Shown piece after piece: positions 47,247 to 55,956 of a stretch of DNA of 64,000 nucleotides (positions within the stretch are counted from its first letter, which is position 1; each line of letters begins with the position of its first letter). The stretch covers positions 62,001-126,000 of the forward strand of contig NZ_CANMFI010000006.1 of NCBI RefSeq assembly GCF_947497125.1, given 5' to 3'. The stretch comes from an uncultured Polaribacter sp. GTDB lineage: Bacteria > Bacteroidota > Bacteroidia > Flavobacteriales > Flavobacteriaceae. The translations under genes were made by a program, and so were the position numbers. The notes beneath the pieces were generated by a model. The model was not told the DNA's origin and did no database searches. It saw only the letters and a program-made list of their open reading frames with translations.

Positions 47247-48245
47247 ATGAAAAACAGCATTTTATATTTAGTATTTTTATTAACTTCATTGCAATTACTT
47301 GCACAAACAGCCACCTGCGATGGTTCTCTCCCTTTTGAAGAAAAAGAGGGTTTGTTAACGATAGAGATGGAGTCTGGTATTTTTCCTTCTGGATCTGATT
47401 GGAAAACTGGTAGCGAGCCTGATCCTAATTTAACAGGATCAACTATAAATTACATTTATTGGGATGGTGCACAGTCTTTTAGTGCTTTAACAGGAAGTCA
47501 AATAACTTACAATATAAAAATTAATAATCCTGGTACCTATAGATTTGCTTGGCGTGGACGTATTGGGGCAGGAGATTCTGGAGGAGAACATAATGATGCT
47601 TGGCTTAAAATAGTTGCAGATGATTTTTATGCAACAAATCAGAGTAGTGCAACTTCTTCAGGAGCATTAGAACCTAAACCTAATTGTACTAGTAACCCAG
47701 ATAGAGATTGTCCGGCAGGTTCTACTACTGGTGGTTATTTTAAAGCTTTTATGAATAGGCATCCTGTAAACTTATCAGTAGAAGAACGTTGGGGTTTTGT
47801 AACAAACACTAATGATCATAATTCTTTTAGATTTATATGGGCAACTTTTAATACTGCAGGTAATTATTCTATAATGGTAGATGCTAGATCAAATTTCTTT
47901 TTTATGGATAAAATGGTATTACGCAGAACTGATGTTTCTGATGGTGCTGCTTTTAATTTGAATAATCCACAATCTTCTTGTTTTGATGCTTCATTATCTA
48001 CTAATGATGTTCTTAAAAAAGAATTATCAATTTATCCAAATCCAACAGAAGGTAACCTTGAGATAATAAACTTCCCTACAAATTCAAGCTTAATTATCTA
48101 TAATGTTTTTGGAGCTACAGTTAGAAAAATAGTAACAAAAAATTCAACAGAACTTATTGATATTAGTGATTTAAAAAGTGGAGTGTATTTTATTTCTAAT
48201 ACTGACAAAAAGAATCATTTTACAAAAAAAATAATTAAACTATAA
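47247..48245 (+). CDS. Small secreted carbohydrate-binding-like T9SS protein
   Basis: 332 residues from the ATG at 47247, which opens a signal peptide ('MKNSILYLVFLLTSLQLLAQ'). A longer frame from 47151 would run through the promoter and break the signal. Residues ~25-250 look like a single beta-sandwich with 'TIEMESG', 'GTYRFAWRGRIGAGDSGGEHNDAWLKI' (split) and 'YSIMVDARSNFFFMDKMVLRR', resembling CBM-like 'evidence of ligand binding' folds rather than enzymes. Four Cys in the 'NCTSNPDRDCPAG' stretch and elsewhere might form disulfides. The tail is T9SS type A. First gene of an operon with a sulfatase and a DUF1080 protein. Family unknown to me. Confidence 0.65.
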   Translation: MKNSILYLVFLLTSLQLLAQTATCDGSLPFEEKEGLLTIEMESGIFPSGSDWKTGSEPDPNLTGSTINYIYWDGAQSFSALTGSQITYNIKINNPGTYRFAWRGRIGAGDSGGEHNDAWLKIVADDFYATNQSSATSSGALEPKPNCTSNPDRDCPAGSTTGGYFKAFMNRHPVNLSVEERWGFVTNTNDHNSFRFIWATFNTAGNYSIMVDARSNFFFMDKMVLRRTDVSDGAAFNLNNPQSSCFDASLSTNDVLKKELSIYPNPTEGNLEIINFPTNSSLIIYNVFGATVRKIVTKNSTELIDISDLKSGVYFISNTDKKNHFTKKIIKL

Positions 48246-49832
48246 TTGATTAAAGTCTATAAAAAGTTTCTATTACTGTCTTTAATTTTGCTTTTTAATT
48301 GTAACAAAGAAGAGGTTGTAAAACATAAAAAACCAAACATCTTATTTATTCTTGTTGATGATTTAGGCTATCATGATTTAGGTGTAACAGGCAGTACATT
48401 TTACGAAACACCAAATATAGATCAGCTAGCAAATCAAAGTGCAAAATTTACACAAGGGTACGCTGCAAGTAGAGTTTGTAGCCCTTCTAGAGCCAGTATT
48501 ATGACTGGTAAATTTACAGCAAGACATGGAATAACAGATTGGATTGGTGCAAAAGCAGGAGAAGATTGGAGAGCAAGAAACAGACATGATAAATTATTGC
48601 CAGCAAACTACATTCAAGCTTTATCAAAACAAGATGTAACTATTGCAGAAGCTTTTAAAAAAGCAGATTATAAAACTTTTTTTGCAGGTAAATGGCATCT
48701 TGGAGGCCAAGGTTCTTACCCAGAAAACCACGGCTTTGATATTAATAAAGGTGGTTTTCATAGAGGAGGTCCTGTAGGTGGTTTTTTTGCACCATTTAAT
48801 AATCCTAAATTAAAAGATAACCAAAAAGGAGAAAATTTAACCATTCGTTTGGCGGAAGAAACTGCTAAATTTATCAAGCAAAATAAAGACACTACTTTTT
48901 TTGCTTTTTTATCTTTTTATGCAGTGCATGCGCCCATACAAACCACAGAAAGCAAATGGAATAAATACAGGGATAAAGCAGATAGTTTAGGAATTGCAAA
49001 GTCTGGCTATAAATTGGAACGTGTTTTACCTGTAAGGCAAGTGCAAGACAACCCTATTTATGGCGGATTAGTAACAACTATGGACGATGCTGTGGGTATT
49101 GTTTTAAAAGCTTTAAAAGAAAATAACTTAGATAAAAACACCATAGTAATTTTTACTTCTGATAATGGAGGTGTTGCCTCTGGAGATAATTATGCAACAA
49201 GTAATTTACCGTTAAGAGGTGGTAAAGGATACCAGTGGGAAGGAGGAATAAGAGTCCCTTTTTTTATAAAAGTACCTTGGTTAGAAAATATACGTGCAGA
49301 AAGAAATTTCCCTGTAATTCATAGTGATTTTTATCCAACGCTTTTAGATTTAGCAAATATTCCTTTACAACCAGAACAACATAAAGATGGTATTAGTTTA
49401 AAACCAATTTTAGAAGGAAGTAATTTAGATGTAGACAGACCATTGTATTGGCATTATCCTCATTATGGAAATCAAGGTGGAGAACCTTCGTCAATAATTC
49501 AGTTTGAAGGTTGGAAATTAATTCATTATTGGGAAGATAATAGAGAAGAACTTTTTAAACTTCCATCTACTGAAAAAGATGAATTGAATGTAATACACAA
49601 ATACCCAATAATAGCTACTAAATTAAGTAGTCAATTGCTAAGTTGGTTAGCAGAAGTAAATGCAAAGTATCCAGAAAAAGATAAAGAATATGATAGTATT
49701 AAACAGCAAAAAGTTCTTTATATAAACAAAAATAATAAGTTAGAATCTTTAGAAAATAATAGGCTAAAAGTACTTTCAAAAGATTTTAAACCAAATGCAA
49801 ATTGGTGGAAAAGCAAAGTAATTATTGATTAA
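48246..49832 (+). CDS. S1-family sulfatase lipoprotein, TTG start
   Basis: 528 residues. No ATG exists near the N-terminus; the frame opens just after the upstream stop (TAA then TTG) and the TTG gives a coherent lipoprotein signal ('LLLSLILLFNCNK'), so translation is probably coupled. Sulfatase motifs: 'ILVDDLGYHD' (metal Asp pair), C78 in 'CSPSRASIMTG' (formylglycine site), 'FAGKWHLGG', 'IFTSDNGG' (metal Asp/Asn). Length is typical. It removes sulfate from ulvan fragments in the periplasm or at the surface; rhamnose 3-sulfate is the obvious target but not proven. It requires maturation by an enzyme not present in this window. Confidence 0.9.
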   Translation: MIKVYKKFLLLSLILLFNCNKEEVVKHKKPNILFILVDDLGYHDLGVTGSTFYETPNIDQLANQSAKFTQGYAASRVCSPSRASIMTGKFTARHGITDWIGAKAGEDWRARNRHDKLLPANYIQALSKQDVTIAEAFKKADYKTFFAGKWHLGGQGSYPENHGFDINKGGFHRGGPVGGFFAPFNNPKLKDNQKGENLTIRLAEETAKFIKQNKDTTFFAFLSFYAVHAPIQTTESKWNKYRDKADSLGIAKSGYKLERVLPVRQVQDNPIYGGLVTTMDDAVGIVLKALKENNLDKNTIVIFTSDNGGVASGDNYATSNLPLRGGKGYQWEGGIRVPFFIKVPWLENIRAERNFPVIHSDFYPTLLDLANIPLQPEQHKDGISLKPILEGSNLDVDRPLYWHYPHYGNQGGEPSSIIQFEGWKLIHYWEDNREELFKLPSTEKDELNVIHKYPIIATKLSSQLLSWLAEVNAKYPEKDKEYDSIKQQKVLYINKNNKLESLENNRLKVLSKDFKPNANWWKSKVIID

Positions 49833-49839
49833 AAAAACC

Positions 49840-50586
49840 ATGAAAAAAATTATCTATTTAGCATTGTTTAGTTTCAGTATTTTTCAATGTCAAGACTCAA
49901 AAAAAGAAGATTTTAAATCTATTTTTAATGGTAAAAATTTAGAGGGTTGGAGTGGAGATGCAACTTATTGGTCTGTTGAAAATGGCGTTTTAGTGGGTGT
50001 TGTTACACCAGAAACTATTTTAAAGAAAAATACATTTGTTATTTATGAAAAAGAACAACCAAAAAATTTTGAGTTAAAACTTGAATATAAAATTTCTGAC
50101 TCAGGTAATAGTGGTATAAACTATAGAAGTCAGGTTATAGAAAACAACCCATTTGCTTTAAGAGGTTATCAATGTGATATAGATGGTAAAAATAAATATA
50201 CGGGTCAAAACTACGAAGAGAAAAAGCGAACCACACTTGCTTATATTGGAGAAAAAGTTGTGATTAATAATATGCCAGACACAATACCTAACAATAACAT
50301 CAGAAAAAATGTAAAAAAGAATTGTTGGCAAACAAGAGAAGTTGTTGCTTCTTTAGGTGATAAAAAAGAACTTACTACTCACATTAAAGGAAATGATTGG
50401 AATAAAGTTCATTTAATCATCAAAGACAATCACTTGCAGCATTATATAAATGGTGTTTTATTGAGTGAAGTGATAGATTTAGATACTATAAATAGCACTA
50501 AAAAAGGTTTTATAGGAGTACAAGTACATGTTGGACCACCTATGAAAGTTGAGTATAAAAATATACGATTAAAGGTCTTAGAATAA
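49840..50586 (+). CDS. Single-domain DUF1080 lipoprotein (3-keto-glycoside hydrolase-like)
   Basis: 248 residues from the ATG at 49840, seven bases after the sulfatase stop; an in-frame TTG at 49825 overlaps that stop and is less likely. Lipoprotein Cys lies in 'SIFQCQD'. The DUF1080 domain is complete: 'FNGKNLEGWSGDATYWSVENG', 'KISDSGNSGINYRSQ', 'RGYQCDIDG', 'GNDWNKVHLIIKDNHLQHYINGV' (given in parts), 'GFIGVQVHVGPPMKVEYKNI'. The insertion with 'TREVVASLGDKKEL' is also common. Third gene in its operon. It is the second of three DUF1080 proteins in the window. Confidence 0.88.
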   Translation: MKKIIYLALFSFSIFQCQDSKKEDFKSIFNGKNLEGWSGDATYWSVENGVLVGVVTPETILKKNTFVIYEKEQPKNFELKLEYKISDSGNSGINYRSQVIENNPFALRGYQCDIDGKNKYTGQNYEEKKRTTLAYIGEKVVINNMPDTIPNNNIRKNVKKNCWQTREVVASLGDKKELTTHIKGNDWNKVHLIIKDNHLQHYINGVLLSEVIDLDTINSTKKGFIGVQVHVGPPMKVEYKNIRLKVLE

Positions 50587-50734
50587 CTATTTCTTATCAG
50601 AGTTGTTTTTAGTATAATTAAATGACTGTTTTTATCAATCACTTTTTTATTTTTAAGATTGACCTTACTTGTAAATGATGTGTTGTCTTTTAAGGAGTAA
50701 GAGAATAATTGTTAAAACTGTATAAACTGAACTT

Positions 50735-50779
50735 CATAACAGTACAGGACTCCACTTCAATAAAATTCATTTATTTTTG
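50735..50779 (+). promoter_or_regulatory. PUL promoter copy 12
   Basis: CATAA at 50735, core CAGGACTC at 50745-50752, 19 bases, then a perfect TATTTTTG at 50772-50779. The sulfatase ATG is 26 bases later. Confidence 0.8.
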
Positions 50780-50805
50780 AATAACACACAAATTTATTTA
50801 ATTAT

Positions 50806-52551
50806 ATGAAACTAAGAAATACGTTTACTTATGTTACTTCATTTTTTTTATTAAGCTTTTTATTGGCATGTCAGTCTCAAAAAAAAGAGATAAGTAGTAC
50901 AAAACCGATTAATATTCTTTGGTTAGTTACAGAAGATATGGGGCCATATATCCCTCCTTTTGGAGATACTACAGTAGCAACACCTAATTTAACAAGATTG
51001 GCAAAAGAGGGTGTAGTTTTTCCTAATTTATATTCTACATCTGGTGTTTGTGCACCAAGTAGAGCGGCTATAGCAACAGGAATGTATCCTTCTGGAATTG
51101 GTGCAAACCATATGCGTACAACTTCTTATACAGAAGTAACGGGTTTACCAAAGTATGGAGCTGTACCACCACCCGAAACAAAAATGATAAGTGAATTGCT
51201 TCGCTTACAAGGTTATTATTGTACCAATAATTATAAGGAAGATTATCAATTTAAGGCGCCCGTTACTGCATGGGATGAAAGTAGCCCTTATGCACATTGG
51301 AGAAATAGAGCAAAAGACCAACCTTTTTTTGCTGTAGTAAATTTTACAGAAACGCATGAGTCTGGTTTGTTTGAACCTTATGGCTTTAGAGAAATAGAAA
51401 CCAGACATTATTATTCTGGTGAAAGCAATTACAATTGGAAAAATAAAGGAAAATCTCATGCAAAAAATAGAACATTAGAAGTAGAAACAACAATTCATAT
51501 TTCTAAAAACACCAAATTTAAAGTGCCTCCTTACTTAGTTGATAGCGAAGTTACGCAAAGAGATTTGTGGAAAATGTATAACAATATTGCAGAAATGGAC
51601 AAGCAGGTAGGTGCTGTTTTAAAGCAATTAGAAGAGGATGGTTTGTTAGAAAGTACCATTATTATGTTTTATGGCGATCATGGTGGGCCGTTGCCAAGAG
51701 AAAAAAGATTGATTTATGATTCTGGTTTAAACACGCCAATGATAGTGCGTTTTCCAGAAAAAAAGAATGCAGGAACAAAATTTAATCACTTAATTAGTTT
51801 TGTAGATTTTGCTCCAACTTTACTTTCATTAATTAACAAAAAACCGAAAGATTATATGCAAGGCAAAGCTTTTTTAGGAGCTTATCAGTCAAAAGAACCT
51901 CGTAAATATATACATGCAGCAGCAGACAGGTTTGATGGTTTTACAGATGCAATAAGAGCTGTTAGAGATACAGATTTTAAGTATATTAGAAATTATAAGC
52001 CAGAGCAAGGGTACTATTTGCCCGTAGATTACAGAGAGAAAATACCTGCTATGCAAGAATTATTAAAATTTAGAGCGGCCGGGAAGTTAAATGAAACACA
52101 AAAACAATGGTTTAGGGCAAACAAACCCAAAGAAGAATTGTTTAATTGTAAGCTAGATCCTTTTGAATTGAACAATCTTGCTGATAATCCAAAATACAAA
52201 CACAAGCTAAAAGAGTTACGTTTAGAAATGGACAGTTGGTTGGCTAAAATTGATGACAATCCTAATTTAGCGGAAGCTGATTTGGTTAAAAAACTGTGGA
52301 ATAATCAACCTACAAAGCCGATTACCGCAAAACCATTTGTAGCCTTAAAAAATGGTAAAATTATCATTACTTGTGCTACAGAAGGAGCTTCTATAGGGTA
52401 TAAGACAAATTTAAAATCTAAAAGTTGGAAAGTATACTCAGCACCTTTCTCATTAGGTATTAATCAAACTTTGATTGTAAAATCTCATAGAATAGGATAT
52501 GAATCAAGTGAAATTTTAGAAACTGATTTAAACAAATTAAAAGTCTATTAA
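50806..52551 (+). CDS. S1-family sulfatase lipoprotein (S1_8-like)
   Basis: 581 residues; lipoprotein signal ('FLLACQS'). C82 in 'CAPSRAAIATGMYP' is the formylglycine site. The first metal site reads 'LWLVTEDMGP' (Glu-Asp rather than Asp-Asp), and the second is 'MFYGDHGG'. 'TNNYKEDYQF' and 'FTETHESG' are typical of the branch I associate with S1_8, which also occurs in the Formosa agariphila ulvan PUL. After ~residue 490 a short extra beta segment ('IIITCATEGASIGYK') follows the standard fold. Single-gene unit with its own promoter and terminator. Confidence 0.88.
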   Translation: MKLRNTFTYVTSFFLLSFLLACQSQKKEISSTKPINILWLVTEDMGPYIPPFGDTTVATPNLTRLAKEGVVFPNLYSTSGVCAPSRAAIATGMYPSGIGANHMRTTSYTEVTGLPKYGAVPPPETKMISELLRLQGYYCTNNYKEDYQFKAPVTAWDESSPYAHWRNRAKDQPFFAVVNFTETHESGLFEPYGFREIETRHYYSGESNYNWKNKGKSHAKNRTLEVETTIHISKNTKFKVPPYLVDSEVTQRDLWKMYNNIAEMDKQVGAVLKQLEEDGLLESTIIMFYGDHGGPLPREKRLIYDSGLNTPMIVRFPEKKNAGTKFNHLISFVDFAPTLLSLINKKPKDYMQGKAFLGAYQSKEPRKYIHAAADRFDGFTDAIRAVRDTDFKYIRNYKPEQGYYLPVDYREKIPAMQELLKFRAAGKLNETQKQWFRANKPKEELFNCKLDPFELNNLADNPKYKHKLKELRLEMDSWLAKIDDNPNLAEADLVKKLWNNQPTKPITAKPFVALKNGKIIITCATEGASIGYKTNLKSKSWKVYSAPFSLGINQTLIVKSHRIGYESSEILETDLNKLKVY

Positions 52552-52664
52552 TTTATGGTACTTTTTATGTTTAAAAAGCTAATTATTTATTGTTTTTAGA
52601 TTTTTTGTTTTTTTTACAAATTAGTTAGTTTGCAACTTTTTTGATTTCGTATTTTTTTTAACTT

Positions 52665-52700
52665 AAAATAGATATTATTTTTTAATATCTATTTTTTTTT
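52665..52700 (+). terminator. Rho-independent terminator after the sulfatase
   Basis: Thirteen-base-pair stem AAAATAGATATTA / TAATATCTATTTT with a five-T loop and a long T-run, ~115 bases after the stop codon. Confidence 0.75.
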
Positions 52701-52821
52701 GTGTAAAATGTATTTTTATGTTCTTTTTATTAACGTATTAATATTTTGTCTCAGATGCTTTCCTATCAGTAAATTATCGGTCTTTGTGAGCTTGTGTTGA
52801 TTGGGGATTTCGTTTTTAAAA

Positions 52822-52866
52822 AAGGATAGAACAGGATAGTCAATATTATTTTAATAAATAAATTGT
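52822..52866 (+). promoter_or_regulatory. PUL promoter copy 13 (susCD)
   Basis: AAGGA at 52822, core CAGGATAG at 52832-52839, 19 bases, TAAATTGT at 52859-52866 (TA in register, remainder imperfect). It precedes the susC start by 29 bases. Confidence 0.74.
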
Positions 52867-52895
52867 GAATATATTAATCAAATCAAACTAAATTT

Positions 52896-55800
52896 ATGAA
52901 TCTAAAAATGATACTTCAAGTACCTCCAAATTTAAGGAGGGTTTGTTTTTTAGCTATTCTAATCTTCTCTTCGATTACAATAGCAAATGCTCAAACAGTT
53001 AAAGGAACCGTTTCATCAGAGGGTGAGCCGCTACCAGGAGCCTCTGTTTCTATTAAAGGAAGCTCAAAAGGAACAAGTACAGATTTTGATGGTAATTACA
53101 CCATTAATGTAAACTCTGGGGCTACTTTGGTTTTTTCTTATGTAGGTTTCTCTAGTAAAGAAGTTGTTGTTGGCAATCAGTTAACAATTAACCTTTCTTT
53201 AGACCCAGACAATCAGTTAGATGAAATTGTTGTAATTGGATATGGAACACAACGAAAGTCAGATCTGACAGGTTCAGTTTCAACAGTAAAAGCAGAAAGT
53301 ATAACTCAAAACCCTGTTTCTAGAGTAGATCAGGCGTTACAGGGTAGAGCTTCTGGAGTTCAGGTAACACAAGTTAGTGGTGCTCCTGGAGCAGGAACTG
53401 TTATTAGGGTTCGTGGTGGTAATTCTATAACAGGTAGCAATGAGCCTTTGTGGGTTATTGATGGTATTGTAGTAGGTACAAGTTTTAACTTGAATAATAT
53501 TAACAGTAATGATATTAAATCTATTGAAATTTTAAAAGATGCATCTTCTATTGCAATTTATGGTTCTAGAGGAGCCAATGGTGTAATACTAGTAACTACA
53601 AAAAGTGGTAAAAGTTCTGGTGCTGGAAAACCACAAATTAGTTTAAATTTATACAATAGTATACAGTTTTTACCTGAGTTACCAGATAGGTTAACACAAG
53701 TTGAGCAAATTGCATTTACAAATGAGAGTGCGGCATTTAGATCTGCAGCAATTCCGTTTCCTAATGATCCTTCTACATATCCAGATAATGATTGGGTAGA
53801 TTTAGTTTTGGGTCCTGCACTAATTTATAATGCAGATATTTCTATTTCAGGATCAACAGATACTGTAAATTATTACAATTCTTTTAATTATTTTAATCAA
53901 GAAGGTATTGTAAAAAGTTCTGGTTTAGAAAAATATATTTTCAGGTCAAATTTAGATGTAAAATTAACAGATAAAGTAAGAGCAGGATTTAGAATAAACT
54001 ATTCTAGATTAGAGCAAGATAATGCTTTAGCTAGTTATAGTCAAGCTGCTTTTGGAATTTTAAGAACGCAACCAGTTTACAATGACGATGGATCTTATAA
54101 TGGATTTGACGATGTTGTTGGATCTCCATTTTCAAATCCAATTGCAAATAGAGAATTAAATACAAATGAAACATTTACAAATAATCTTCTAGCAACAGCT
54201 TTTTTAGAGTATAAGCCTGCAGAAAATTGGATTATTCGTTCAACATTTAGTCCAGAGTTTAACAATACAAAACAAAATATTTTTAGATCTAGCCAGGCAC
54301 CAAATTTACTTTCAGTAGGAGATGTAGGGCAGGGTAGTGCTAGTGTAAGAACTGTAGCGAGTACTGGTTGGAATAATGAAAATACAATTCAGTATAGTAA
54401 AGATCTTAATGAAGACCATAGTTTTACTGCGCTTGCAGGAGCTTCTTTTCAAAAGGTTTCTACTGAAATTGCAGAAGCAGAAGCTTTTGGTATTACTAGT
54501 GATGCTACAGGGTTTAATAGTTTAGGAAACTCAGATCCAACAAGATCTGTAGTAACAAGTTCATTTTCTGGCTTTCAAATAGCTTCGTTTTTTGGAAGAA
54601 TAAACTATACTTTTAAAGATAAGTATTTATTTACTTTAGTGGGTAGAACTGATGGTAGTTCTCGTTTTGCAGCTGGTAATAAGTACGAATTTTATCCTTC
54701 GGTAGCAGCAGCTTGGAAAATTTCTGAAGAGAAATTTATGGAAAATCAAGATGTTGTTAAAGATTTAAAATTAAGAGCTAGTTGGGGTAAATCTGGAAAC
54801 CAGGCTATTGGGCCATATAGAACATTTGGTCTTTTAACAGAGGCAAATACTACACTTAACGGAGTAGAGGTTCCTGGTTTAACACTGGGAAGACCTTCAA
54901 ACCCTAATTTAAAATGGGAAACAACAAATTCATTTGATGTTGCTTTAGAAGCTTCTTTATTTGGAGGTAGAATTTTTACTGAATTCAATTATTATTACAA
55001 GAAAACAGAAGATTTATTATTAGATGTTACCATACCTAGACAGACAGGGTTTACAAGTCAGCTTCAAAACGTAGGTTCTTTACAAAACCAAGGATGGGAA
55101 CTTTTATTAAACACCAAAAATGTTAGTACAGATAATTTTAGTTGGAACTCTACAATAACGTTATCATCTAATAAAAATGAAATACTAGATCTTGGAGGAG
55201 TAGATTTTATAGATGTTGTTGTAGATCCACTTATAGGATCGGGTAACACACGTTTAATTGTAGGAGAGGCAGTGCCAGTGTTTACAGGAGTTAACTACCT
55301 GGGAACCTGGAAAAGTCAAGCAGAAATAGATGCTTCTGGAATGTCTTCTCAAGTAGTTGGTGGTTCAAGATTTGAAGATAGAAATGGAGATAAAATTATC
55401 TCTACAGAAGATAATGTAGTTTTAGGTAGCCCATTTCCAGATCTAATTTTTGGATTCGAAAATTCTTTTTCTTACAAAAACTGGGACTTATCATTTTATT
55501 TTCAGGGAACGGTAGGAAATGAAGTGTTTAACTTAAATATGCGTAATAATTATTTTAATAGAGGTGAAACTGTAAAATTTGGGGATTTACGTGATCGTTG
55601 GACAGTAGATAATCCAACTTCAGATATCCCAAGAGCAGGAGCTGATTCTGTTACAAATACACCACCCAATTCAGAGTATGTAGAAGATGGATCTCATTTA
55701 CGTCTTAAAACATTAAGACTGGCTTATAATTATCCTATTAATGAAAACGGATTTTTAAAGGGTTTTAAAAATGCAACTATTTACATGTCTGGTGCTAACT

Positions 55801-55946
55801 TGTTCTTATTGTCTAAAACAAGATTAATAGATCCAGAGGCAAGTAACTTTGGTAGTAGTGGTCTAGGAAATATTGCTCAAGGTTACTTAAGTGCGCAATA
55901 CCCTAACCCAAGAGTTGTAACATTTGGTTTAAATTTAAATTTTTAG
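52896..55946 (+). CDS. susC: SusC/RagA-type TonB-dependent outer-membrane transporter
   Basis: 1016 residues. After a signal peptide (cleavage near 'IANAQ') comes the carboxypeptidase-regulatory-like domain (~25-105, 'VKGTVSSEGEPLPGASVSIKG'), then the plug ('DEIVVIGYGTQRKSDLTGSVS', 'RVRGGNSITGSNEPLWVIDG', split), and the beta-barrel to the C-terminal Phe. It imports ulvan oligosaccharides across the outer membrane with TonB energy, together with the SusD lid encoded 10 bases downstream. There is no N-terminal STN domain, so it does not appear to signal to an anti-sigma factor. It is the only complete SusC in the window. The symbol is a family label. Confidence 0.96.
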   Translation: MNLKMILQVPPNLRRVCFLAILIFSSITIANAQTVKGTVSSEGEPLPGASVSIKGSSKGTSTDFDGNYTINVNSGATLVFSYVGFSSKEVVVGNQLTINLSLDPDNQLDEIVVIGYGTQRKSDLTGSVSTVKAESITQNPVSRVDQALQGRASGVQVTQVSGAPGAGTVIRVRGGNSITGSNEPLWVIDGIVVGTSFNLNNINSNDIKSIEILKDASSIAIYGSRGANGVILVTTKSGKSSGAGKPQISLNLYNSIQFLPELPDRLTQVEQIAFTNESAAFRSAAIPFPNDPSTYPDNDWVDLVLGPALIYNADISISGSTDTVNYYNSFNYFNQEGIVKSSGLEKYIFRSNLDVKLTDKVRAGFRINYSRLEQDNALASYSQAAFGILRTQPVYNDDGSYNGFDDVVGSPFSNPIANRELNTNETFTNNLLATAFLEYKPAENWIIRSTFSPEFNNTKQNIFRSSQAPNLLSVGDVGQGSASVRTVASTGWNNENTIQYSKDLNEDHSFTALAGASFQKVSTEIAEAEAFGITSDATGFNSLGNSDPTRSVVTSSFSGFQIASFFGRINYTFKDKYLFTLVGRTDGSSRFAAGNKYEFYPSVAAAWKISEEKFMENQDVVKDLKLRASWGKSGNQAIGPYRTFGLLTEANTTLNGVEVPGLTLGRPSNPNLKWETTNSFDVALEASLFGGRIFTEFNYYYKKTEDLLLDVTIPRQTGFTSQLQNVGSLQNQGWELLLNTKNVSTDNFSWNSTITLSSNKNEILDLGGVDFIDVVVDPLIGSGNTRLIVGEAVPVFTGVNYLGTWKSQAEIDASGMSSQVVGGSRFEDRNGDKIISTEDNVVLGSPFPDLIFGFENSFSYKNWDLSFYFQGTVGNEVFNLNMRNNYFNRGETVKFGDLRDRWTVDNPTSDIPRAGADSVTNTPPNSEYVEDGSHLRLKTLRLAYNYPINENGFLKGFKNATIYMSGANLFLLSKTRLIDPEASNFGSSGLGNIAQGYLSAQYPNPRVVTFGLNLNF

Positions 55947-55956
55947 AAAAAAAGAT

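Larger units (their letters stand above)
52552..52895. other. Intergenic region before susC
   Basis: 344 bases without a gene. It holds a terminator (52665-52700) and promoter copy 13 (52822-52866). Bases 52700-52820 show no ORF or further hairpin that I can support. Confidence 0.6.
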
